A DNA stretch of 64,000 nt, taken from Rhynchopus euleeides (taxonomy: Eukaryota > Euglenozoa > Diplonemea > Diplonemida > Diplonemidae). The notes beneath the pieces were generated by a model that was not told the DNA's origin, made no database searches, and saw only the letters and a list, made by a program, of their open reading frames with translations. Shown here one piece after another: positions 20,298-30,603 of the stretch. Numbering within the stretch: the first letter of the stretch is position 1; each line of letters begins with the position of its first letter. The DNA is taken from positions 372,001-436,000 of the forward strand of contig OY723244.1 of assembly GCA_963210315.1 (NCBI GenBank), written 5' to 3'. The position numbers were made by a program, and so were the translations under genes.

Positions 20298-21446
20298 TCA
20301 GGGTGAAACGGAAGACACAGCACTCACAGCGACAGAAGTGTTGTTCGTTGGTGTGAAGACCCACCTCCCGCAGGGGCTGAGGGCAACACCACCACCCTTT
20401 GAGCCCACGTTCCTCAGACACTCACCTGTGCTGAGGCGGTACAGTTTCGTGCTTGAAGAGAATGCCACTGCAACAACATCACCTGGCTGTGACACAGCAA
20501 CTGAGTAGGGATGGTCACTCAATCGCACAGTACGCAGGCAGCTGAGGGAGGTTGTGCACCACACCTCGAGTGACTTGTCCAAAGAGCACGACACCAGGTG
20601 CTGCTCGTCCTGAGTCAGGGTGATGTCGGTGACCGCGCTAGTGTGCGCCTCCAGGGTGTGTGTGTGTGTGAGGGTGCCGATGTCCCACACATACATGCTC
20701 TTGTCCCACCAGCTGCCCAAGAAGGACCCGCTGAAGATCCTCGTGCCCGACACAGTAATGCTGGCAACAGCCTCGCTGTGACCCTCCAGCACTGTGGCGC
20801 TCGGTGTGCCCTTCAAGTCCCACACACGCAGTTTGGCTTTGGAGTCTCCCGACACCAGACGTCCGCAGTGTGTCCACGCTGCACAGGTCACCCCAGTGTT
20901 GTTCTGATGGTGTACTCGGCACACCTGCTCCCAGGTTGATGTCAGCCACACGCAGATGGTGCCGTCCTTGGATCCCGTCGCCAACCACGTCCCGCAGACT
21001 GAGAACGCTGTGCAACGAATATCATCGTCGCCGTGTGAGAAGTCCGCCACCACATCAGCGGTGATGGTGTCGAACGCGGTGATGTGTCCGTTGTAGTAAC
21101 CCACAGCACACAGCTTCCCACACCTCGACAGTGTGATGCAGTAGATATTCTCCCCATGCCGACTCGAGTAGACTGCAGGAGCCTTGACGATGGGCCAGCG
21201 TGGGACGAGCTTGACAGCACCCCCGTCCTCCAGACCCGTGTCGGCAACACGCTGTGCATCGTCCAGCTCCTCATCACACCCTTCGATGTGTGCTGCCACG
21301 CATGCAGCCTCACGGGCTGCGTTGTTGATAGAACCCGGGAACATCTCGTTGAGCGCATCCGCCTTCAGCCCGACCACGGTCCCGCCTTCCGGAACACCGA
21401 CGACACAGCTGTTCCCGGTCCTGGCATGACGGACAGTCACATCCAT
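20298..21446 (-). CDS. Ubl-WD40 propeller protein (copy 7), intact
   Basis: 382 residues, ATG 21444-21446 (MDVTVRHARTGNSC) to SSVSP. It has the full seven-blade layout. Blade 4 carries an unusual six-residue loop extension (SGSFLGSWWDKSMYVWD, where relatives have SGSADKTIRVWD), and blade 5 reads VTDITLTQDEQH. Other copy-specific loops are SSRHGENIYC, YYNGHITAFD, HGDDDIRCTAF and HHQNNTGVTCAAW. The upstream flank is shared with copy 8, including the phrase FTLRDAVSDSFPARHAHHAV in frame. No damage seen. Confidence 0.88.
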   Translation of the reverse strand: MDVTVRHARTGNSCVVGVPEGGTVVGLKADALNEMFPGSINNAAREAACVAAHIEGCDEELDDAQRVADTGLEDGGAVKLVPRWPIVKAPAVYSSRHGENIYCITLSRCGKLCAVGYYNGHITAFDTITADVVADFSHGDDDIRCTAFSVCGTWLATGSKDGTICVWLTSTWEQVCRVHHQNNTGVTCAAWTHCGRLVSGDSKAKLRVWDLKGTPSATVLEGHSEAVASITVSGTRIFSGSFLGSWWDKSMYVWDIGTLTHTHTLEAHTSAVTDITLTQDEQHLVSCSLDKSLEVWCTTSLSCLRTVRLSDHPYSVAVSQPGDVVAVAFSSSTKLYRLSTGECLRNVGSKGGGVALSPCGRWVFTPTNNTSVAVSAVSSVSP

Positions 21447-22743
21447 CGAAGTGTTGTGTTGTGTTCCTCTTGCACACTCGCAAGCAAGCCTTCCTGGAGA
21501 GTGTGGTGTGATAGTGGGAACAGCGTGATGTGCATGCCTTGCTGGGAAGGAGTCAGAGACAGCGTCCCTCAAAGTGAACCCGGCAGAAGGCTGCAACAGA
21601 ACGAGCAATGCACGAACCACGCACAACATAACACAAAGATGACCCTGCTCCAGATGTGCGGCGAAGCATCTACAGACGCACTGAAACACAAATACGCTGC
21701 AACCCAAATACCACACAAACAACAGGCGGATGGTGGGTGGGTGGGGGGACAGGCCGCAACACCGCGACATGCAACAGACGTTTTGTGCCTCATCTGGCTT
21801 ATGCAACGTTGGGTAGCTGGAGTGAAGTCGCGAGAGGCAGGCGAGACGACTGGGTCGTGAGAAGGTACGACGCCTATCGACCTGGACAGAGAGGGCTGCT
21901 AGGCAGTGTGTGTGCGCTGCCTCACCTGCCTTGTTATGCTCGGGTTGTTGCTCCCGTTATGTCTTGGTATCAAGGTTTAAGAATGTGTAAATTCCTGCAG
22001 AACTTACAAGTTTTGGCTTTCGGGTTGTTGCTCCCGTTGTGTGATCATCCAAGTGGCTTCTCAGCTTCCACGCCGCGCCACACCAGGCCACGCCGTGCTG
22101 GGCAGCGAGGGTGGCCTGGCATCATGTCCGATATTGTTGAACCTAATACCGTTCTAACAGAACCACCTCGTCACCCGAAATTTGCTTTGATATTGTCTGT
22201 TGGGTCAGTGGACCACAGAACTGATTACCAAGGGTGGTGGCGTCCGGGTCTCTAATTTTTGCTTCATTCGTGTGTTCGTTCTGAAGACAAGATGATGGAA
22301 GCAAAGGGGAAAAACAGGCATGCCCCTGCGGTGGAGTGTCCCACTTTTGTGGTATCAACTCCACACGCTGGTGATGATGTGGCAGGGGACCGTCGCACAC
22401 TGCACACTGCTTGGGGACCTTCGCAGAAGTGCACACAGTGAGGCCTCACAACAAAGGGGACAAAACTGACACAGTTTTGCCACAGGGCGAAGGCCCCCTT
22501 CCATTTGTGTCTTGGTATCAAGGGTTAAGAATGTGTCAATTCCTGCAGAACTTACAAGTGTCCCGCGTGGCGGTCGTCGCTCCCTCACACAGGTGGCCCG
22601 TCATGCACGAGGATCAGCCGTGCCATGATGTACCTTGCCATTTGCAGGAAGACCAGATCTGTCCAGAGACATGGCTGTACCAACCCCCTCTGCCAGGCTT
22701 GTTCCACAGCAGAGTCAGTTAACTGATTTGTTATGCAGCCTCA
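21447..22743. other. Intergenic with fragments of dispersed repeats and retroelement 3' UTR
   Basis: 21447-21900 is the 5' flank shared with copy 8 (30604-31070). Two copies of the 50-bp repeat GTCTTGGTATCAAGGTTTAA lie at 21961-22016 and 22506-22560. 22255-22330 is a diverged piece of the USP-retroelement 3' UTR (TTCATTCGTGTGTTCGTTC... GGCATGCCCCT). No gene recognised. Confidence 0.55.
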
Positions 22744-22851
22744 GGGGGTCTTCGCTACGGGGTGACCGTCAGTGCGTTTTGGTGAATTCCCTGTTGGATT
22801 AGCTGAAAACTGACGAAGATTGACGGAGGAGAACGGCCAGCGAAGACCCCC
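22744..22851. mobile_element. MITE, GGGGGTCTTCGCT family, copy 3 (inverted)
   Basis: 108 bp with both inverted ends and a clear TCA duplication (22741-22743 and 22852-22854). The internal sequence is in the opposite orientation to copies 1 and 2. Confidence 0.85.
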
Positions 22852-23398
22852 TCAGGCAATAAAGGAGGAAATGGAACACGGAGAAAAGCATGTCCGATTT
22901 GAGTTCACGGCACGCCGGTAGTGCCGTAAATTGTCAGAGCCACATCTCACCTCATCACAGGTCGGGGTGTGTGCGTTTCACCACAACCTCTCCCCCTCCT
23001 CATCCCCCCAGTGTGCAGTGACATGTGTCGATAGTGTTCCCATTTCGCTCACCCACATCCCATCAGATTAACCGTTGACCATTATGCCCAGTCAGTTATC
23101 CCGACCCAGCATAGATTTTTGCGAACCTCACGTATCTACACCCGTGGGTGCGGCAGCGCGGCGCACCCACCTTTTGCTGGGGTGACTTCAATACCCCCCA
23201 TAGGGGCTGACCCCCCCCCTTCGACTTCCACATCAACGAAAAGGCAGCGCATGCCCTGGAGAGGGGATGAGCATTGGCTTCATCCAGAGCCATGTGCATC
23301 CACTGCCTCCGGCAAGCTGCCCGCAGAGCACGGGGCAACGAGGGATTTTCCACCCCACTGCCATGGGGGAGCCGGGTTCTTTCCACCGCCATTGTTAT

Positions 23399-24314
23399 GG
23401 GGGTCTTCGCTGGTCGTTACCGTAAACGGAAATATTGTGGACCGTAATAAAGGTGAACCGTACTATAGGTGGACCGTAAAAAAGATGGAACAAATGGGAT
23501 TTTTCCGGAACTTGGAACATTTTTACGGTCCACCTATTTTACGGTTGGGATCGTGGACTTGGCGGTTTTTTTTACGAGTTCCTTCGCGACGAAGTCGCGA
23601 AGGAACCAAGGAAATCGTACGGCTGAAGCTGCAGGATTAACACCACAGGGCCTCAGCACAGAGTGTGCACTCACCATCGTCCGGGAACTGTTCTCCCACA
23701 GTTACTGCAGGGTGTACTACACTAAAGGAGTACGATTTCCCTGAATTTTTCGGGCACTGATTCACGAATTTACATCTGGAGGGAGCCCGGTGGTCTCAGC
23801 TTCTGTCTGCGCGCCCTGCCGTACTGTGGCTGCTTTTGTGGGCTCGTGCAGCAGGTTCTACTTTTACTTCTACCGGAATGCTCCTTGCATGGTACTACAC
23901 TTCTCGAGGTGTGGTGGTGGGTGAGTCTCGAGGTGAGATCGTGCCTTTTCCACACGCAGGGAGGACTTGCTTCTCTTGCTGGTGTTGGTTGCGGTGGTGG
24001 AGGGAGGGTCCAAAGCTGGGAGGTCGGGAGGCCTACGTGTGGGTGTCTGCGGCGTGGAGGCCGCAGTCCGCGCCCCGCAACCCACCAGCCCGCGGGCGAA
24101 AAACGCATTGTCTTTTCCATATTCAGTCCCAATAAATGGTGGACCGTAAAAAAGATGGAACGTTTGGCCTTTTTTTGGGAACTTGGAACATTTTTACGGT
24201 CCACCCTTTTTCCGTTTACGGTATGCTTTCGTTATTCTTCGTCAGTTTCCACCTAGTTTCCTGAGGAAATGCACCAAAAAATGCACTGACGATCACCCCG
24301 TAGCGAAGACCCCC
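23399..24314. mobile_element. MITE, GGGGGTCTTCGCT family, copy 4, split by a nested element
   Basis: Left end GGGGGTCTTCGCTGGTCGT at 23399 and right end CGTAGCGAAGACCCCC at 24314. The about 112-bp MITE is interrupted at a TA by the 802-bp element at 23420-24221. Removing that element and one TA restores the family sequence. Confidence 0.85.
23420..24221. mobile_element. 802-bp non-autonomous DNA element with TA target duplication
   Basis: Terminal inverted repeats CCGTAAACGGAAA and TTTCCGTTTACGG, bounded by TA at 23418-23419 and 24222-24223, as in Tc1/mariner-like insertions (inference). It holds two hairpins of about 68 bp (23467-23535 and 24138-24205), each with arms GGTGGACCGTAAAAA / TTTTTACGGTCCACC. 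No convincing transposase frame. Confidence 0.8.
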
Positions 24315-25697
24315 TGTGAGACTGGCACATTCATACGAACTAAGTGGATATTATCACATGCGGGTCTATAGACAGGTGTGCGGGAGGGGGCGGGGGGTGT
24401 GGGTTGTGGGGTGTGGGGTAGGGGTGGGGATATACTCGAGACGGCCCAGCAAGAACCGGGGGGTCGATACGCAACGCAGACAACTCATCTGTTCTGCACT
24501 GGCACAAAGCGTTACGTTGCCACAAAGCTCGCCCAGGTCGGTCAAAAATCGCACCGAGGTTCATGAGACTGTGTCAATTGCTTTGTTATGCTCATCCACA
24601 TCCCATCCATTATCAACACTCCAAGCAATGTTTCCTGTACTCTAGGGCATGAGACTGTGTGTGACGGCGACAACACATGACTGTTATGGCATCAGAGGAC
24701 TTCGCTCAGAAGTGCAGGCTCGTGGATAGCGTGTCAGTTCGTTAGCCTTCCGTGGACTTTCTGTACGATGCAGGCCCGCTCATCCAACATAGCCAACGCA
24801 GGCTCAAAATCGCCCTATCACTTCACAGCTACAACCGCTCTGATGAACTTCCTTTTGTTTGTTGCGTTGACGCTTCTACACACAAAACCCTGAACTGATC
24901 ACACCCTGAGCCTGATGAAGGGTGGGGTTAGTGTATAGAGCACGTTTGGTTGCAGCTGTGGTGGGGCGCTTTCCGCTCACACGAGTGTGCTTAATAAGAA
25001 AAAGTGATCCGCTTTCGCAGAACGCTTGCAGAAACTGGCACAGTTGTGTCACACAGTGGCACAGAGCGAAGGCCCCCACACAATTGTGTTTTTTTGCTTT
25101 ATTTTTTTTTGCGAAAAAAAAAGAGGTTTGCCGGGCTTCTTTTGTTTTATTTGTGCAACCTTCTGGTCACCTGCACGTTGGGGCGTGGAGTGTAGGTGAA
25201 CAAAACATTGCTCCCACTGCAACCTTTCTAGTTCTGAACGCCTTCCGTGATCACGGTGCGTTTCACACAAAAAACTACACGCTGCTGATTTGCTTGTCGG
25301 GGGGGGGGGGGGGGGAGTGGGGTGGGAGGAAGAGCAGACTGTGGTGGCAAGAACACCCTGACACTTCCCCTGCCGCTGCATTTTTCCACCCAACAAGGCA
25401 CTTTGTTTGGGAAGGAAATTCCTGCAAGTTCACATTAGATACCCCTGACCCCACCCGACATAATGCTTGAAGGACTGTGCATGGGCCAGAAGACACGCGC
25501 GCCAATCGGTTTTTTCCCCCCTTTTTATTTTAGCAATGTATAACACACAGGGCAGCTGGCCGTGATGCGGCCACCGCTGTCCCACACACACACACACACT
25601 TACTGGTGCCCCTGACGACCCCATATTGCGTAGTTTGTGCGTAGTGAAAAGGGGGGGGGGGGTCTCATTTTTTGATTTACTCAGCCATTCTCTGTCT
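24315..25697. other. Gene-free stretch
   Basis: No gene recognised. It contains one copy of the CAATTGCTTTGTTATGCTC repeat (24575-24625), a G homopolymer near 25300 and one copy of a small palindromic element (25615-25663). Confidence 0.4.
25615..25663. repeat. Small palindromic element, partial copy
   Basis: Starts GGTGCCCCTGACGACCCC and continues through TTGCGTAGTTTGTGCGTAGTG into a G-run, without the right end. ACT precedes it, as at 60052-60054. It is related to 26530-26594 and 60055-60120. Confidence 0.6.
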
Positions 25698-26308
25698 CTA
25701 TGCCGGGACCCCAAACTCAAGGAGTTCTTGCTGTTCCGGGGTCAGTGAGGGTGCAGGCGCTTCAGGTGCTGCAGGTTCTTCAGGTGCTGCAGCGCTGGCA
25801 GCCTTCGGTGCGGGTTTCGACGCAGTCTTTGCAGGTCTCTTTGGGGGTGCCCTTTGGCGCGGTGCCTGCTTCAGCTCGTCGGGTGGAAGCATCAACGCAT
25901 CATTAAGCGGTGCCTGCTTCAGCTCCTCCGGGTGGAAGCGTCAACGCATCATTAAGGAAGAAGGAAGCACAGTTGCTACGCTTTTTTGCAGCTGCAGGAA
26001 ACGACACCATACCCAACAACAATCCCCAGACCGTCGAGGGAGAGTGGGCGCCTGGATCCCGTGACACAGATCTCTAGTGCCGTTGTGATCCCCTCGGATA
26101 ACGTCTCCTGGACGTTGTCAGCGGAGGTTGCCTGTGTGGCGGTGACCTCCGTATACCCCGCGGGATCCAGTGCCAGTAGCGCCTTCTTCAGCTTTTCGTC
26201 GACCCCTCGGCCGACGCTCTCCTTGATGTCAAGGGCCACCTTCAGGGTGGCACCTCGCAGCGCCCTGAAGGCTGTGATCGTATCATCATTCACAATCTCG
26301 AGGGTGTT
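25698..26308 (-). CDS. Unrecognised protein, at least two exons
   Basis: Exon A runs from about 26308 (acceptor CGCGTAG/AACACC) down to about 26000 and encodes roughly 90 residues of helical-looking sequence (TITAFRALRGATLKVALDIK, GVDEKLKKALLALDPAGY). It has no in-frame ATG, so an upstream exon or a GTG start is needed. Exon B is within 25698-25935 and encodes a Lys/Ala/Pro-rich tail (LPPDELKQAPRQRAPPKR) ending TPEQQELLEFGVPA. A donor such as TTGG/GTATGG near 26010 would link them; the exact junction is unresolved because exon B starts inside a tandem duplication. I do not recognise the family. Confidence 0.5.
25861..25957. repeat. Tandem duplication of about 48 bp
   Basis: Units 25861-25908 and 25909-25957, both beginning GGTGCCTGCTTCAGCTC and ending CATCATTAAG. 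The second unit is 1 nt longer, so the two units are in different reading frames. It lies at the 5' edge of exon B of the neighbouring gene. Confidence 0.85.
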
Positions 26309-26529
26309 CTACGCGGCTCCTGGAACTCACTTCCTTCTCAGGTGTTTCTGGGCATGGGGCAACCTTGCCCAGGTGTTTCTGGAGTCCCGCCCCACATGTC
26401 GTGCGTTCTTTCGTACGGTGTATAGTGAGTTCTGGCAATAATTTTTTGCTCGGTCAGCGCAGTGCCTCCAGTCCTGTCTCAGTAGTCACACAGAAAGGGG
26501 GACCAAAAAAAACTGGGGGGGGACCAAAA

Positions 26530-26594
26530 AGCGAGACCCCCCCCCCAGATTGCGTAGTTTGTGCGTAGTGAAAAAGGGGTAAATCAGGGGCACC
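26530..26594. repeat. Small palindromic element, second copy
   Basis: Core TTGCGTAGTTTGTGCGTAGTG and right end CAGGGGCACC, the inverse of the GGTGCCCCTG start seen at 25615 and 60055. The left side is replaced by poly-C and G/A-rich sequence. Confidence 0.6.
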
Positions 26595-26722
26595 AACTTA
26601 CACACGAATATTTTTCTATTGAGTGCAGCGAGCACACTCTGCACTACGGTGCGACCCCGACTGCCACATGCACACACACACAAGACACCACCCTCCCCCA
26701 CCACCCACACCACACCCCCGCT

Positions 26723-28036
26723 TCAAAACCCCTTGTAAGTTTCGTACCTCCTGTTCAGGAAACGCGTGATTTCCTCACGGAGCACCTGCTCTTTGAGGGG
26801 CTCAGAGGAGTACCTGTCAGAGTGGTGATGCGAGACCGCCTGCAGCAGCGCCTTCTTCATGTCCATCTCCAGCAGGGCGGCGAGCGCCTCCGCCGCAGTC
26901 TTACCCCTGAGCAGCCGGGCCGCCGGAGGGTGCTTCTCGTAGAGGTGCCGCAGCAGCTTGGACGACCCCTCGTCTGACGCCGCCGAGATGGCGCTGATCG
27001 CATCCTTCAGCTCCCCCTCGCGCAGCTTCTTCTTCGGCGCGTCGGTTTGCTCCTCCTCCGCCTTGCGCACCTCCTCCAGCCACGAGCGGGCCTCTTGGTA
27101 CCACGTCTCGGTTGAGAGGTTGCAGCTCGACTCATTCTCGAGGCGGAACACGTTGAGCAGCATGTCCTTCGCACGGCACTTCTTCTTGAGAACACAGCGG
27201 AGCAGCCGTGCACACGAGAATGCCACGTGAACCTCCTCAGGCACGACCTCCTCGGTGTCCCTTGCGAAGACAAGCGACTCAGAGTAGAAGTCCTGCGCGG
27301 CGTGCACACAGGACATGTTCAGCTCCTCGTGGCTGTGCACCGCCTCCTCGAGAAGGGCATCCCCCTGCACGCGGGACTGCGCGCAGAGTGCCCTCTGGCG
27401 CAGCTTCCACACGCTCAGCTCGAGGGACTCGATAAAGTCGAGGAGATCAGGGTCGTTCCCCGCAGCGCAGGCACGCGCCTCGACAAGCGGGCGGTGCAGC
27501 TCCGCAAGGCCGTTGATGATGGAGGCAAACCCACCCCCGATCAGCCTGTTCTCCGGGATAAGCTTCCTCGTCGCGTCGAAGCCGCGTTGCGCGATGTCGA
27601 ACAGCACCTCGCCGCGTGACGCCTGCGTGCCGAGGTGTTCCTTCAGCAGCAGGTAGACCCTGTCGGGAACGGCGCCCTTTTCCGCGAGGGCTTCAACCGC
27701 CTGGCTCACAAGGCTCTCGCGCTTGAGGTAGACCTGCGAGATCCAGGTGCCGTCGTAGCTCCGGTCGATCGCCTCTGCAAGGGTGGTGAACATCTGCTCG
27801 AGGTGGCGGAGTGCCTCGCGTGTGGTGGGGGCGACTGCCACGCATCTGGAGTGGGCAACCCCGATGTTGCGCAGCGCAGCTGCCTCGGCTTCGCGCCCCC
27901 CTGAGGTGATGTCGGATTCGCGGTGGCGCAGCGCTTCGAGCCAGAGCGCGATGGCCTTCTCCAAGGCGCGGTAGTCCGGCACCGTGCAGCTGACTGCCGC
28001 CTTGTATGTCGCAGCTGCAGCGCAGGCGTATGTCAT
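26723..28036 (-). CDS. Unrecognised alpha-helical protein, 437 residues, single exon
   Basis: Start chosen at ATG 28034-28036 (MTYACAAAATYKAAV); the frame is open further up to 28108 but that part looks non-coding. It is almost wholly helical by composition, with TPR-like phrases near the N-terminus (YRALEKAIALWLEALRHRE, NIGVAHSRCVAV). Later segments are rich in Leu, Glu and Arg and include KLLRHLYEKHPPAARLL near residue 365. It ends NRRYETYKGF. Strong third-position GC bias and no frame breaks indicate a real gene. It is unrelated to the surrounding WD40 array and on the same strand. No catalytic motif recognised; a scaffold or chaperone-adaptor role is possible but unsupported. Confidence 0.75.
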   Translation of the reverse strand: MTYACAAAATYKAAVSCTVPDYRALEKAIALWLEALRHRESDITSGGREAEAAALRNIGVAHSRCVAVAPTTREALRHLEQMFTTLAEAIDRSYDGTWISQVYLKRESLVSQAVEALAEKGAVPDRVYLLLKEHLGTQASRGEVLFDIAQRGFDATRKLIPENRLIGGGFASIINGLAELHRPLVEARACAAGNDPDLLDFIESLELSVWKLRQRALCAQSRVQGDALLEEAVHSHEELNMSCVHAAQDFYSESLVFARDTEEVVPEEVHVAFSCARLLRCVLKKKCRAKDMLLNVFRLENESSCNLSTETWYQEARSWLEEVRKAEEEQTDAPKKKLREGELKDAISAISAASDEGSSKLLRHLYEKHPPAARLLRGKTAAEALAALLEMDMKKALLQAVSHHHSDRYSSEPLKEQVLREEITRFLNRRYETYKGF

Positions 28037-29451
28037 AGTCGGGTCTTGCTTAGTGCGGGGGAGAACGGGGAGGTTGCTACCCCGCAGGGGGGAGGTGTGG
28101 CCACACAAGGCACGCTCTCTGTGGTGAAGTAGGGGTGTGGGTGTGGGGTGTGCGGTGTGTGTAACGTGGCAATTGATTTGCTATGCTCATCCACATCCCA
28201 TCCGATTCCATTATCAACAGCTCTAGACACCCCGCACTGGGAGGTATGCCTGGGGAGGGCAAGAAGCCGAAGCGATGAGGCGCGGGGTGGGGTGGAGGAC
28301 CTGGCAGGGAAGGGCCAAATCGAAAGGTCATACACATGTCCTGCAAGCATGTGTTTGTGGGCGGTGCGGCCAAGTGCGTTGGTGGGGACGTGAGGTGGGT
28401 TTGTCCGGCGGAGGGACTGCTTCATGGGGCCTTCCTGAAGAAGTCTCAAAGACAAGAGAACGGAGCAAGGGAGCGGAGACGAAGCAGCAGGCAGCTGCAA
28501 CGGTGTTCGGGTGTTGGGGTCCAAACCGAACGGGCCGATGGACAAGGACGTTGGCATTTGAGCATACCACACTCACCGACGAGCATCGAGGCTCTTGACA
28601 CGCGTGCAGTGCTCGCTGGATAGCTCCCTCAACAGTGACATGACTGTCATGTCTGTGACTCGACAGCACATGTGACTACTTCGTGAAGGTGATGAGCAGC
28701 AGACTCCACAACTTCTCGTGGCGAACGCAAGGAGGTGTCGCAAGAGCCGGGTCCGCCCGCTGGGGGTCACGTTGGCAGCGAGAGCGAAGCGCCCGAGCGT
28801 TCTCCCCACGGTGAATATTATTTGAGGCAAAAAAACACGACTGACCCCCTCCCCCCTCCGTTTCGAAAAACCCGAATCTTAGAAAACCCACTGAGTCCGG
28901 CCCCCGTTGAAGGTGACATCACAAGCCTTTGTCAAGGCCATATTGCGTAGTTCATGCGTACGTTAAGGTGGGCGTAGGGCAGGATTTTTCAAAGAGATCA
29001 GGTGTCCAACTCCAACCCCACCCACACATCTATCATTCCCGAGGGTATGAACGTGGCAGGCGTACCCCGCGTCAGCTGCAGAAGCTTCGACCCTCCCCCC
29101 TACTCCCTGCATCTCACGCCGGAGTTCACGGCGCTGCACCCCACACCCACCCCTCCCCAGACGTCGAGCATTGGAGAGGGTGCAAACGTGCTGTGGGTAT
29201 GCATGTGTGTGGTGTGTCTGCAGAACAAAGGGCGCTTCGTGAGGGTGGGGTGGGGTGGGGGTGTGGGGCAGTCTGCAGAGAGAGCACTGCGTCAATCATT
29301 TTGCCCTCTCTTCGCATCTCAGATGCAACCGCACACAGCTGCCTCCAAACAGTGCGCGGGTCAGAGAGTGCTGTGCTGCAGAGGCTAGAAAGCAACACGG
29401 TGCAGAACACGACAAACACGAAGGTCGGGACACAAAGGTCAGACATCGCAC
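28037..29451. other. Intergenic stretch upstream of the helical gene and downstream of WD40 copy 8
   Basis: No gene recognised. It contains a copy of the CAATTG...TTATCAACA repeat (28169-28219) and a fragment of the small palindromic element (28937-28963). From 28970 it holds the 3' flank of copy 8, which is duplicated at 31570-31985 without its gene. Confidence 0.45.
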
Positions 29452-30603
29452 TCAGGGTGAAACGGAAGACACAGCACACACAGTGACAGAAGTTTTGTGC
29501 CTTAGTGTGAAGGCCCACCTCCCGCAGGGGCTGAGGGCAACACAATGGCCCTTTGAGTCCACCTTCCCCAGACACTCTCCTGTGCTGAGGCGGTACAGCT
29601 TCGTGCCTGAAAATAATACTACGGCAACAACATCACCTGGCTGTGACACAGCAAGTGAGTTCGGATAGTCGTCTACCTGCACAGTACGCAGGCAGCTGAG
29701 GGAGGTTGTGCACCACACCTTGAGTGACTCGTCGTCACAGGACGACACCAGGTGCTGCTCGTCCTGAGTCAGGGCGAGACCGTTGACCACACCAGTGTGC
29801 CCATCCAGGGTGTGTGTGTGTGTGAGGGTGCTGATGTCCCACACACAGATGCTGTTGTCCCATGACCCGCTGAAGATCCTCGTGCCCGACACAGCAATGC
29901 TGTGAACAGTCTCTCTGTGACCCTTCAGCACTGTGGCGCTCGGTGTGCCCTTCAAGTCCCACACTCGCAGGGCGCACAAGATGTCAGTGTCGTCTCCAGA
30001 CACGAGACGTCCGCAGCGTGTCCACGCTGCACAAAACACGTTGGTGCCGACGTTGCTCAAGCCGACGCGAAGGGTGCACACCTCCTCCCAGGTTGATGTC
30101 AGCCACACGCAGATGGTCCCGTCCCGAGAGCACGTCGCCAACCGCGTCCCACAGACAGAGAAGGGTGTGCAAGTAATCACCTGCTCGCCGTGTGTTAAGT
30201 CCACCACCACATCAGCGGTGATGGTGTCAAACACATTGATGTGTCCGTTGTAGTAACCCACAGCACACAGCTTCACACACCTCGACAGTGTGATGCAGTA
30301 GATATTCTCCCCATGACCACTCGAGTAGACTGCAGGGACCTTGACATTGGGCCAGCGTGGGACGAGCTTGACAGCACCCCCGTCCTCCAGACCCGTGTCG
30401 GCAACACGCTGTGCATCGTCCAGCTCCTCCTCACACCCTTCGATGTGTGCTGCCACGTTCTCAGCCTCACGGGCTGCGTTGTTGATAGAACCCGGGAATA
30501 TCTCGTTGAGCGCATCCGCCTTCAGCCCGACCACGGTCCCGCCTTCCGGAACACCGACGACACAGCTGTCACCGGTCCCGGCATGACGGACAGTCACATC
30601 CAT
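29452..30603 (-). CDS. Ubl-WD40 propeller protein (copy 8), intact
   Basis: 383 residues, ATG 30601-30603 (MDVTVRHAGTGDSC) to SSVSP. Blade 3 has two long loop variants: TLRVGLSNVGTNVFCAAW before the blade and SGDDTDILCALRVWD within it. Blade 4 reads SGSWDNSICVWD and blade 5 SSCDDESLKVW. Relatives of the upstream flank are found at copy 7, and the 3' flank is repeated at 31570-31985. No frame damage. Confidence 0.88.
   Translation of the reverse strand: MDVTVRHAGTGDSCVVGVPEGGTVVGLKADALNEIFPGSINNAAREAENVAAHIEGCEEELDDAQRVADTGLEDGGAVKLVPRWPNVKVPAVYSSGHGENIYCITLSRCVKLCAVGYYNGHINVFDTITADVVVDLTHGEQVITCTPFSVCGTRLATCSRDGTICVWLTSTWEEVCTLRVGLSNVGTNVFCAAWTRCGRLVSGDDTDILCALRVWDLKGTPSATVLKGHRETVHSIAVSGTRIFSGSWDNSICVWDISTLTHTHTLDGHTGVVNGLALTQDEQHLVSSCDDESLKVWCTTSLSCLRTVQVDDYPNSLAVSQPGDVVAVVLFSGTKLYRLSTGECLGKVDSKGHCVALSPCGRWAFTLRHKTSVTVCAVSSVSP

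Noticed and set aside
9351-22560. The GTCTTGGTATCAAGG repeat as a dinoflagellate-type spliced leader
   Set aside because: It lacks the CCGTAGCCATTTTGGCTCAAG-like leader sequence and a consistent position at gene starts.
23096-23392. Short open frames in 22.9-23.4 kb
   Set aside because: No start context, motif or homology to other copies; base composition does not differ from the non-coding surroundings.
26723-28036. DnaJ or TPR co-chaperone assignment for the 437-residue protein
   Set aside because: Only loose helical resemblance (LYEKHPP and a possible TPR); no HPD motif or clear TPR repeats.
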